DNA of 16,131 nucleotides from contig DSCZ01000311.1 in the NCBI GenBank assembly GCA_011048855.1, positions 1 through 16,131 of the forward strand, in the 5' to 3' direction. How positions within the stretch are numbered: the first letter of the stretch is position 1; the number at the start of each line of letters is the position of its first letter. This stretch comes from Desulfobacteraceae bacterium. GTDB lineage: Bacteria > Desulfobacterota > DSM-4660 > Desulfatiglandales > Desulfatiglandaceae. The translations under genes were made by a program, and so were the position numbers. This document shows, piece by piece, positions 1 to 5,784 of this stretch. Below the pieces are notes generated by a model. The model was not told where the DNA came from. It worked only from the letters and a program-made list of their open reading frames with translations, and did not search any database.

Positions 1-90
1 GGAAAGCTGACAGAAAAAATATTTTCACTGCAGGATTTGCCGGTCCGGGATGGCACAACCGGGGAAATTATCATCCCCGGGCCGCTCTGA
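1..90 (+). CDS. C-terminal end of an unidentified protein (cut by window edge)
   Basis: Frame 1 is open from the first base to a TGA at 88-90, giving 29 residues that end in GEIIIPGPL. The frame could continue upstream beyond the window. The composition looks protein-like, but the piece is too short to recognise and I assign no function. An inverted repeat (CCGGGG at 59-64, CCCCGG at 75-80) lies inside the frame and has no T-run after it, so I do not call it a terminator. Confidence 0.4.
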   Translation, partial: GKLTEKIFSLQDLPVRDGTTGEIIIPGPL

Positions 91-134
91 TACCCCTCGG
101 AGAATACTCGTGCTTCACCGCTGCCTAAAATAGC

Positions 135-174
135 TTGACATTGATCACCCTTTGGCGTACGTTTTATCGTACGC
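135..174 (+). promoter_or_regulatory. Promoter with overlapping palindromic operator of the toxin-antitoxin pair
   Basis: A consensus -35 TTGACA (135-140) is followed after 17 nt by a weaker -10, TACGTT (158-163). The -10 lies inside a perfect inverted repeat: GCGTACG (155-161), a 6-nt spacer, and CGTACGC (168-174). YefM-type antitoxins commonly repress their own operon by binding palindromes at the promoter, so this is the likely operator. The role is inference from position and family habit; the repeat itself is seen directly. Confidence 0.65.
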
Positions 175-188
175 AAAGGAGATTGAAT

Positions 189-431
189 ATGCCTACCTTA
201 ACTACTACAGAAGCAAGAAAACGATTATATAGCCTTGTAGATGAGGTCAAAAAGTCACATGAGCCCATTCAGATTGTTGGGAAAAGGAGTTCAGCAGTCC
301 TAATCTCTGAAGAGGACTGGCGAGCAATCCAAGAGACCTTGTTCCTCACATCGATACCTGGAATGCGTGAATCGATCCAGGAAGGACTTCGGACTTCTGT
401 TGAGGAGTGCGATGAGGACATAGACTGGTGA
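189..431 (+). CDS. Antitoxin of the YefM/Phd (PhdYeFM) family
   Basis: An 80-residue protein starting MPTLTTTEARKRLYSLVDEV, the typical N-terminal DNA-binding fold of YefM/Phd antitoxins, which bind operator DNA as dimers. The acidic C-terminal part (VEECDEDIDW) is the expected toxin-wrapping tail. The start at 189 is chosen because AAAGGAG (175-181) sits 7 nt upstream; an in-frame TTG at 135 is part of the -35 box and cannot be the start. The stop codon overlaps the start of the toxin gene by 4 nt (GTGA), so the two are translationally coupled. The family is clear; the name yefM is by analogy only. Confidence 0.9.
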   Translation: MPTLTTTEARKRLYSLVDEVKKSHEPIQIVGKRSSAVLISEEDWRAIQETLFLTSIPGMRESIQEGLRTSVEECDEDIDW

Positions 432-691
432 CTTGGAAAGTAGTCTTTACCAAAAAAGCGAAGAAAGACGCCATGAAAATTGCACATTCCGGCTTGAAAC
501 CTCAGGCAGAGCATCTGATCAAGATTCTCAAGGAAGACCCCTATCAGACTCCACCGCCATATGAGAAACTCCTGGGGGATCTATCTGGAGCTTGTTCCAG
601 AAGGATAAATATCCAGCACCGTCTAGTTTATCAAATACTGGATGACATCAAGACTGTGAAAGTCATCCGCATGTGGACACATTACGAATAG
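428..691 (+). CDS. yoeB: Toxin of the Txe/YoeB family (ribosome-dependent mRNA endonuclease)
   Basis: An 87-residue basic protein, close to the usual 84 residues of YoeB. YoeB toxins bind the ribosomal A site and cleave the mRNA there. The catalytic residues known from E. coli YoeB have counterparts here: Glu46 (YEKLL), Arg65 in the QHRLVY stretch, and the C-terminal His85-Tyr86 (THYE). The SRRI stretch at 58-61 is also typical of the family. Translation starts at GTG 428, inside the last codons of the antitoxin gene, so toxin synthesis depends on antitoxin translation. No truncation is visible and the module is probably functional. The neighbour antitoxin is the PhdYeFM protein at 189-431. 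Confidence 0.92.
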   Translation: MTWKVVFTKKAKKDAMKIAHSGLKPQAEHLIKILKEDPYQTPPPYEKLLGDLSGACSRRINIQHRLVYQILDDIKTVKVIRMWTHYE

Positions 692-782
692 CAGATTATG
701 CATGCGATCACTCCACCGGACGCAGCACGGAGTTAGGCCTCAGACCAATGCATCGGTATGTTCATCGAAAAGGGGACACACG

Positions 783-1136
783 GTGATTCGCGCTCTACTT
801 TTTTCAGCCTTGGTGCTGCTGTCTGGCTGCGTAAGCTACTCGGAGATGCAGAGCCGAGTTCCGGCTCTTGAGTTCGACAGTGCGAAGGCGCCGGACGTTT
901 ACGCGGGATGCGTCGCTCCCAAACTCATGGAGATTTGGCCAGGGCTGGTAACGATAATTCCGGACGGGCAGAGCACGGTCGTCACCGTCGCTAGTCCAGG
1001 TGGCGATGCCATAACGGCCACCCTGACTATTGAGCCTATCGCAACAGGAAGTCACGTTCTCTTGCGTGAGATGCCGCATATCAACGTCGGCAGCGCCTTC
1101 AAGCGCGCCCAGACGGCTGTGCACTCCTGCAAGTAA
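783..1136 (+). CDS. Small predicted lipoprotein of unknown function
   Basis: A 117-residue protein with a short signal peptide (IRALLFSALVLLSGC) ending in a lipobox LSGC, Cys16 being the lipidated residue. It is therefore expected to be exported and anchored in a membrane. I chose GTG 783 because AGGGGA (771-776) lies 6 nt upstream and because the hydrophobic segment then starts right at the N terminus; an in-frame ATG at 702 would bury the signal in a 27-residue leader. The mature part is about 100 residues with two further Cys (in AGCVAP and the C-terminal HSCK), which might form a disulfide. I do not recognise the family. It is 92 nt after the toxin and may be independently transcribed. 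Confidence 0.7.
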   Translation: MIRALLFSALVLLSGCVSYSEMQSRVPALEFDSAKAPDVYAGCVAPKLMEIWPGLVTIIPDGQSTVVTVASPGGDAITATLTIEPIATGSHVLLREMPHINVGSAFKRAQTAVHSCK

Positions 1137-1201
1137 ACTGCGGCAGGGACCGGTACAGGCCTAATCAGGTATCCGGGGATCTCAGCCCCCCAGCCCCCAC
1201 A

Positions 1202-1230
1202 CCCCCCTCGTGCGGATCCGCAAAGGGGGG
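1202..1230 (+). terminator. Strong GC hairpin after the lipoprotein gene, possible terminator
   Basis: The outer arms CCCCCCT (1202-1208) and AGGGGGG (1224-1230) enclose a perfect 12-bp palindrome (TGCGGATCCGCA, 1211-1222). Together they make a long, very stable hairpin about 65 nt after the lipoprotein stop codon. The following bases (ATCAGGTCTTCTTGG) contain only a weak T-rich stretch, so it may be an imperfect terminator or an mRNA-stabilising element. Confidence 0.45.
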
Positions 1231-1752
1231 ATCAGGTCTTCTTGGCTGATGCACTGATAAAGGTTGCAGGAATGTAAATTTTTTCTTGACATCACTCTCA
1301 TAAAGTCTGAAAAAGAAAAATTGATAATAAAGAAACACAGTTAAAAAACTACGAAAAAATCTCTAAAGCACAAATGGCGGCTCGAAAACAACACCGGAGC
1401 CAGAAGTTGTGAATTCAAGCGACGCCCGTCACCAGAAATCATCCAGGGGCCTCTCAAATGCTTGTCCGTCCCCTTGTAATATGTGTCTGCAGATCATTGC
1501 AATGATAGTCTCATGACCGAATGGCGATTAAAGGAAAGGCCATTCGCGGCGCTGATGGTCAGAAATCGAGAGGGCTTTTCGATTCCCGGGGAAATAGGGC
1601 ATAATGAAATCGAGTCACCTGTTACTCCTTGATCTTATTGTGGGGACAACTCGGCCTTGGTGGGAAAAACGTTCAACTTTACAGGCGATACGGCTTGACA
1701 AAAGACGAAATCGCTTTCATCGAATCAAAGATCAGCCCCATGGAGGGGGGAA
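1231..1752. other. Stretch without an intact gene; contains small coding-like remnants
   Basis: No intact gene was found here. It holds an A-rich segment around 1310-1370, a perfect 14-bp palindrome ATCATTGCAATGAT (1493-1506), a 39-codon open frame at 1513-1632 directly after the palindrome, and the restriction-protein tail described separately at 1689-1760. A TTGACA at 1286-1291 has no convincing -10 partner. The stretch looks like the eroded 5' side of the restriction remnants that follow. Confidence 0.5.
1513..1632 (+). CDS. Possible 39-residue reading frame, probably a remnant
   Basis: An ATG at 1513 opens a 39-codon frame ending in TGA at 1630-1632. It includes the stretch KERPFAALMVRNREGFSIPG, which has a natural-looking composition. 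There is no convincing ribosome binding site; a 14-bp palindrome ends 6 nt before the ATG. I recognise no family. It may be a leftover of the gene whose tail is seen at 1689-1760, but the frames differ or are interrupted, so this is weak. Confidence 0.2.
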   Translation: MTEWRLKERPFAALMVRNREGFSIPGEIGHNEIESPVTP

Positions 1753-1760
1753 GTGAATAA
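1689..1760 (+). pseudogene. C-terminal remnant of a probable restriction-modification protein
   Basis: In the frame ending at TAA 1758-1760 the sequence reads YGLTKDEIAFIESKISPME plus a few residues. From memory, (Y)xLTxEEIxxIE endings are common at the C terminus of large DNA methyltransferase/restriction proteins of the Eco57I or type I/II N6-adenine type. Upstream the same frame does not continue into anything recognisable, so the rest of the gene is gone. The remnant overlaps the GTG start of the Bro-N gene by 8 nt, as in a compact operon. The assignment rests on a short motif and is moderate at best. Confidence 0.45.
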
Positions 1761-2445
1761 CGAAAAAGCGTTGGCTGTATTTGAGAATTTTAAAATCCGA
1801 AGGATATACGATGAGAAGTTGGAAACCTGGTATTTTTCGGTGGTGGACATCATTGCGGCGTTGATCCAGCAACCGGAGTACCAGACCGCACGGAAATATT
1901 GGAATAAACTGAAGGAACGGCTCAAGAAAGAGGGCAGTCAGTCGGTGACAAATTGTCACCAACTGAAACTGGAGGCTTCGGATGGAAAACGATATGCGAC
2001 AGATGTTGCTGATCCTCGCACACTTCTGCGAATAATCCAGTCGGTTCCCAGCCCAAAGGCGGAGCCGATCAAACTCTGGTTGGCAAAGGTCGGCTATGAG
2101 CGTATTCAGAACCTGCGTGACCACATGAGCGAGGCGGAACTGATTTTCACGGCGCTGGCGGAGCTTTCCACCCGGCAGATCGCCGAGAGTGTGGAGGCGA
2201 CGGGCATGGGCGAGAATGCGGCGTCGGGTAAAAAGGGGGGCCGCATCGCGAAACGCGCGCGGCGGGAACTGGAGAGCAAAACCGGCAAAAGCGTGGTCAC
2301 CGGAGAAAACTTTCTGCCGCCGCGGAAGAAGAATCCACAGATTGCGCAGAAGAACACAGATGAAGACCCCGATGGTTGCGAGGGCGAACCTCAAAGGACC
2401 TCTCAGAACAATCCGGGTTTACCCTCCCCCCGCGTTGACTCTTGA
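1753..2445 (+). CDS. Bro-N domain protein with a central in-frame deletion
   Basis: A 230-residue frame starting at GTG 1753 with GGAGG (1742-1746) 6 nt upstream. Residues 1-119 form a complete Bro-N domain (KALAVFENFKIRR, WYFSVVDIIAAL, DVADPRTLLRIIQSVPSPKA, GYERIQ), a DNA-binding domain found in phage and baculovirus BRO proteins and in bacterial genes near restriction systems. In the bacterial relatives I know, about 80 residues follow before the block NLRDHMSEAELIFTALAE; here that block begins directly at residue 120. The C-terminal block to VVTGENFLPP (about 190) is conserved, and the last 40 residues are unusual and polar. It could be translated but is probably not fully functional. It is the first of three Bro-N copies in this region. 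Confidence 0.75.
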   Translation: MNNEKALAVFENFKIRRIYDEKLETWYFSVVDIIAALIQQPEYQTARKYWNKLKERLKKEGSQSVTNCHQLKLEASDGKRYATDVADPRTLLRIIQSVPSPKAEPIKLWLAKVGYERIQNLRDHMSEAELIFTALAELSTRQIAESVEATGMGENAASGKKGGRIAKRARRELESKTGKSVVTGENFLPPRKKNPQIAQKNTDEDPDGCEGEPQRTSQNNPGLPSPRVDS

Positions 2446-2632
2446 GATTCCGGAGCCTGAGCCCCCTCCCGTCCCTCCAAAAGAGACGGCCAAAGGGATG
2501 GTGATCGAAGGCTTGATCTATTGGTATGAAACATACCTGTCGCTTTTGAAGGAAGCCTTCCGGCAAGCCGAAGCGGATAAGGCGGTGATAAGGGAGTGGT
2601 GTTTATTGGATCATTGCGGTGAAACCGAATGA
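2372..2632 (+). CDS. Small hypothetical protein, proline-rich start and helical end
   Basis: An 86-codon frame starting at ATG 2372 and overlapping the last 74 bases of the Bro-N frame. It has a proline-rich part (EIPEPEPPPVPPKETAKG) and then an amphipathic, probably helical part (MVIEGLIYWYETYLSLLKEA, then RQAEADKAVIREW). The helical half has protein-like composition and lies outside the upstream gene. No clear ribosome binding site is present. I recognise no family. It may be a real small gene or a shifted continuation of a neighbouring remnant. Confidence 0.35.
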   Translation: MVARANLKGPLRTIRVYPPPALTLEIPEPEPPPVPPKETAKGMVIEGLIYWYETYLSLLKEAFRQAEADKAVIREWCLLDHCGETE

Positions 2633-2735
2633 GCCAATGTTTTTGAAAGGAAAACAATTTCAATTAATTAGAAATTCAAATGCAGTGGGTGCAGACTGGC
2701 GTTGCATCGGAAAGCTATAAACAGGATGACACAAT

Positions 2736-3569
2736 ATGACAGCTGATAAGGAAATCATCGTTCTCACAGAGACCGTGCGCGTCCAGCAGATCCAGCGGGA
2801 TGATTACATCTCATTGACGGATATAGCCAAATACAGGAATGCCGAAGATCCTCGTTTTGTCATCCAGAACTGGATGCGCACCCGCTTTACGGTAGAGTTT
2901 TTAGGGATATGGGAACAACTAAACAATCCTAATTTTAACCGTGTCGATTTCGAGGCGGTTAAAAATGAGTCCGGCAGCAATGCATTTGTTATGACGCCAA
3001 CCAAATGGGTATCCTTGACCGGCGCCATAGGCATTGTTTCCAGATCCGGCCGCTACGGGGGGACCTACGCCCATAAAGACATTGCTTTTGAGTTCGCCTC
3101 ATGGGTATCCGTCGAGTTCAAGCTCTAACTCATCAAGGAGTTCCAACGGCTGAAAGATGCTGAATTTCAGAAACTTGGCTGGGATATTCGTCGTAACCTC
3201 ACCAAAATTAACTACCGGATTCACACCGACGCCATCAAGGCAAACCTGATCCCAGATGAGCTGACCCCCCAGCAGATCAATTTCATCTATGCCAGCGAAG
3301 CGGACCTGTTGAATATGGCCCTGTTCGGGAAGACAGCAAAGCAGTGGCAGGATGAAAATCCAGATAAGAAAGGCAACATCCGGGACGAAGCCAATGTCTC
3401 TCAACTTGTCTGTCTGGCCAACCTCGAAACTTTAAACGCTCATTTCATTCATCAGGCTCTACAGCAGTCGGAACGAATAAAATTATTGAACCAGGCGGCA
3501 ATCCACCAGATGAAACTCTTGCTTGTGGACAGAACCGTGAAGCAATTGGAAGAAAAAAACGATGAATAG
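2736..3569 (+). pseudogene. KilA-N domain protein interrupted by one in-frame TAA
   Basis: ATG 2736 is preceded by AGGA (2723-2726). The frame runs 278 codons to TAG 3567-3569 but contains TAA at codon 131 (3126-3128). Before it lies a KilA-N DNA-binding domain (DYISLTDIAKY, a WEQLNN stretch, and GGTYAHKDIAFEFASW). After it the homology continues without a break (LIKEFQRLK, LGWDIRRNLTKINYRIHTDA, LNMALFGKTAKQW, KKGNIRDEANVSQLVCLANL). In relatives the interrupted position reads EFKLYLIKEF, so a Tyr codon has become a stop by one base change. The result would be a 130-residue KilA-N domain alone, possibly with a restarted C-terminal half at ATG 3309. Such proteins often sit beside restriction genes and in phages. 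Confidence 0.85.
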
Positions 3570-3741
3570 CCTCAAAATCCACTGCCTAAACAATGAAAAA
3601 GCCCTGGCTGTTTTCGAGAACTTCAAAATCCGCCGGACCTACGACGAGAAGAAGGAAGGAAGTCAAACGGTGACAAATTGTCACCGGTTGAAAATGGTGG
3701 CTGCACACGGACATGAAAAACGGGAGACGATACATGGATAA
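3562..3741 (+). pseudogene. Bro-N fragment with internal deletion
   Basis: A 59-codon frame from ATG 3562, overlapping the end of the KilA-N gene by 8 nt, to TAA 3739-3741. It reads NNEKALAVFENFKIRRTYDE, nearly identical to the start of the Bro-N protein at 1753, then jumps at about 3650 to KKEGSQTVTNCHRLKM, which in that protein lies about 37 residues further on. The A/G-rich bases at the joint suggest a deletion between short repeats. After LKMVAA the homology is lost. This is a deleted paralogue of the 1753 gene and a second Bro-N copy; it cannot form a complete domain. Confidence 0.75.
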
Positions 3742-4525
3742 GGAAAAAGCGCGTGTTGCCTTCGAGAAACATGCCATCCGGCGATACTTCGACGAAGCGG
3801 AGGAGACCTTGCATTTCTCTGTGGTGGATGTAGTGGCGGCGCTGACGGACAGCGCGAATCCTGCGGTCTACTGGCGCGTGCTGAAGAAACGGCTGAAAGA
3901 CGAAGGCGCGGATGAAACCGTTACAGAATGTAACGCTTTGAAAATGCCCTCCGCCGACGGTAAAATGCGCTTGACAGACATGGCAGACACGGAAACGCTG
4001 CTCCGCCTGATTCAGTCCATACCCTCTCCCTAGGCAGAACCCTTCAAACAATGGCTGGCCAAAGTGGACTACGAGCGGATTCAGGACATGAGTGACCTCG
4101 CCCGCTTCCTCGACCGCGACCGCGATAACTGGCGGCAGCACGGACATAGCGAGAAGTGGATTCAGCAGCGGATGATGGGGCAGGAGACGCACAACAACCT
4201 CACCGATTACTGGAAGGATCATGAGGTGCACCGGATGCTGCGCATCAACGGCGTCAGAAATCCGAAAGGCGAATGGTTCAGCTGCACAGTTGACCAGATG
4301 AATGCGGCGGCTATCGCCGTGCGCACGGGCCAGCTGAACGAGGAAAACCGGTCGCTTGATTTCAAGATGCGTCCCGAGCAGGAAACGGCGGTTGAGAAGA
4401 CGGCGGTCTACTTCAAGAGTTTCCGAAAGGAAGACCTCGACAAGCCGCCGCATTTCCTCTGGAACGCCAAGATGCGCTTCGGCAAGACATTTGCTGCCCA
4501 CCAACAGGTGAAGAGTCGCGCGTAA
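3734..4525 (+). pseudogene. Bro-N protein fused to the start of a restriction-type helicase, with one in-frame TAG
   Basis: ATG 3734 has GGGAG (3722-3726) 7 nt upstream. Codons 1-120 are a third Bro-N domain (HFSVVDVVAAL, LTDMADTETLLRLIQSIPSP, DYERIQ), interrupted by TAG at codon 100 (4031-4033) where relatives have Lys (SPKAEP). Codons 120-164 carry the central Bro region (EKWIQQRMMGQET, LTDYWKDHEV) that is missing from the 1753 gene. From about codon 166 the sequence changes family: HRMLRINGVRNPKGEWFSC and then KMRPEQETAVEKTAVYFKSF and FLWNAKMRFGKT, the start of a GIY-YIG/DEAD-type restriction helicase up to its Walker A (RFGKT, 248-252). It ends 11 residues later. Relatives of the helicase are several times longer. 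This is a deletion-made chimera of two neighbouring genes. Confidence 0.75.
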
Positions 4526-5054
4526 GCGACTTTCCACCATCGGAAAGGAGCTTCGCCAGACATCCAGCCTTCCCGGTGTCAGAGCGGTCCGACAACTTCT
4601 TCTCTTGAAAAAACGGTTTTAAAGGAAGCAATGTTAGAGGGATAAATGTACATCACTTTTTTTTCAATAATTTCATGGTCTAGAGATCGAAATCGCCCGG
4701 AACGAATTTAAAGAAACCAGAGGGGCAAACAAACCGTAAATCCAGATAAGGGTTCACACAAAGAGCGTTAGTCGATGAATGAGGAACCCGAGTCTTCGGT
4801 AGCGATAGTCCACCCGGGATACGCGAATTCGGCTCAATGACTAGCTTTGGTAATATTCTTTTGAATTTGGAATCCCTACAAGGAACACACCCTACCTTTC
4901 AGCATTTGCAAGCCTGTTCCTCTAGCCTGCTGTCTTGTTATTCATCTTGAAAGGACATACTCCGTCTGCTGTGGCTTTGAGACTAATACAGCCAGATCCC
5001 TGCCGAAAAGTGATGAAACCGAATACTTGGATTAATATTTCGTTCTTGCCATTG
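4526..5054. other. Stretch without a recognisable gene
   Basis: About 530 bases between the convergent ends of the restriction remnants and the minus-strand operon. Two small hairpins lie at the left end (GTCGC 4515-4519 with GCGAC 4526-4530; CTTTCC 4530-4535 with GGAAAG 4542-4547). I see no protein family in any frame, no RNA gene and no repeat shared with the rest of the window. A plus-strand open frame from 4935 runs antisense into the glycosylase gene and is not believed. The lost body of the helicase gene is not recognisable here. Confidence 0.5.
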
Positions 5055-5768
5055 TCACTCGATTCGTTTTCTCGCTGCCTGACAAGTAGACATCAGGGGA
5101 CATTCATCACAATGAGGCCTATTTGTCCGACATGTAGTGGCGGCAAGGTCAAGGATTGCCCAGTTCAACTTCCTTGCCTCTTTGCACTGTACAACCTCCA
5201 AGGCCAGCTTCTGTAAGTATGGATCATAACGAATATCCGCAAGATGCCGTGGACCAAACACACGCTCCAGCACCCTTGCCATGTTGGCATCGAGCAATGG
5301 TTGTGCCTCGCCATGGCAAAACAGGAGAACAGCGTTCGCAATGTACTGGCCGATGCCAGGCAATTCTTCGATTGCCTCGCGGTTTTTGGGAAACCGCCCG
5401 TTTCTCTTGGCCATCGCCCGGGCCAATGCTTGGATCGAAGTGGCCCTACGCCGCCATAGTCCTATCGGCCGAAGATAGCCTTGAAGGCGCACTACGCTCA
5501 CGGCACCGAGCTTCTTCCATGATGGAAATTCCTCGATGAACTTTGGGAAGAAGTCCGCCACAGTTTCCGCACGCGTTCTCTGCAACAATACTTCGGCAAC
5601 GATATATTGGTAATTGCTGGCAGATACTTTGCGCCATGGGAACTTCCGCCCGTTCTCCTGAAACCAGCCAAGTAAACCCCGTCTAAATCCCGCAAGAGTT
5701 CGAGGTGCAGGGAGCCCGTGGCTTTCCTGATCTCGCCGCTTGGCTGAATGCACACCTCTTCCTGGCAC
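5055..5768 (-). CDS. MIG-type HhH-GPD DNA glycosylase (probable T:G mismatch glycosylase)
   Basis: A 237-residue member of the Nth/MutY superfamily, which flips out damaged or mismatched bases and cuts the glycosidic bond. The helix-hairpin-helix is LPGIGQYIANAV (136-147), the catalytic Asp is Asp160 in LLDANMARVLERVFG, and Cys213, 220, 223 and 229 (C-X6-C-X2-C-X5-C) bind a 4Fe-4S cluster. The Nth catalytic Lys position holds Tyr142, exactly 18 residues before Asp160, as Tyr126/Asp144 in the archaeal T:G glycosylase MIG; the RKFPWR, VLLQRTRAETV and DANxxRV blocks also fit MIG. A Glu (59) aligns with MutY Glu37, so a MutY-like activity is the alternative. GTG 5768 has GGAG 6 nt upstream. It is the last gene of the operon, 16 nt after the ATPase gene, and shares that operon with a cytosine methyltransferase. 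Confidence 0.85.
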   Translation of the reverse strand: MPGRGVHSAKRRDQESHGLPAPRTLAGFRRGLLGWFQENGRKFPWRKVSASNYQYIVAEVLLQRTRAETVADFFPKFIEEFPSWKKLGAVSVVRLQGYLRPIGLWRRRATSIQALARAMAKRNGRFPKNREAIEELPGIGQYIANAVLLFCHGEAQPLLDANMARVLERVFGPRHLADIRYDPYLQKLALEVVQCKEARKLNWAILDLAATTCRTNRPHCDECPLMSTCQAARKRIE

Positions 5769-5784
5769 TGTTCACTCCATTGCG

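Noticed and set aside
59..80. CCGGGG/CCCCGG hairpin as terminator of the leftmost gene
   Set aside because: It lies inside the reading frame before its stop codon and no T-run follows.
135..188. Longer antitoxin start at TTG 135
   Set aside because: The TTG is the first half of the -35 box TTGACA, and a strong ribosome binding site lies before ATG 189.
732..738. GTTAGGC resembling an integron attC core near a toxin-antitoxin pair and a promoterless-looking gene
   Set aside because: No partner RYYYAAC core is found in the preceding 130 bases and no attC-like stem-loop can be drawn; GCCTAAT at about 1159 is only a partial match.
702..782. ATG 702 as start of the lipoprotein
   Set aside because: It would place 27 polar residues before the signal peptide; GTG 783 has a good ribosome binding site and puts the lipobox where it belongs.
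3126..4033. Stop-codon reassignment in this organism
   Set aside because: TAA replaces Tyr and TAG replaces Lys, while TAA, TAG and TGA end other genes normally.
4935..5216. 93-residue plus-strand frame
   Set aside because: Most of it is antisense to the 3' end of the glycosylase gene, it has no recognisable domain, and its composition is not protein-like.
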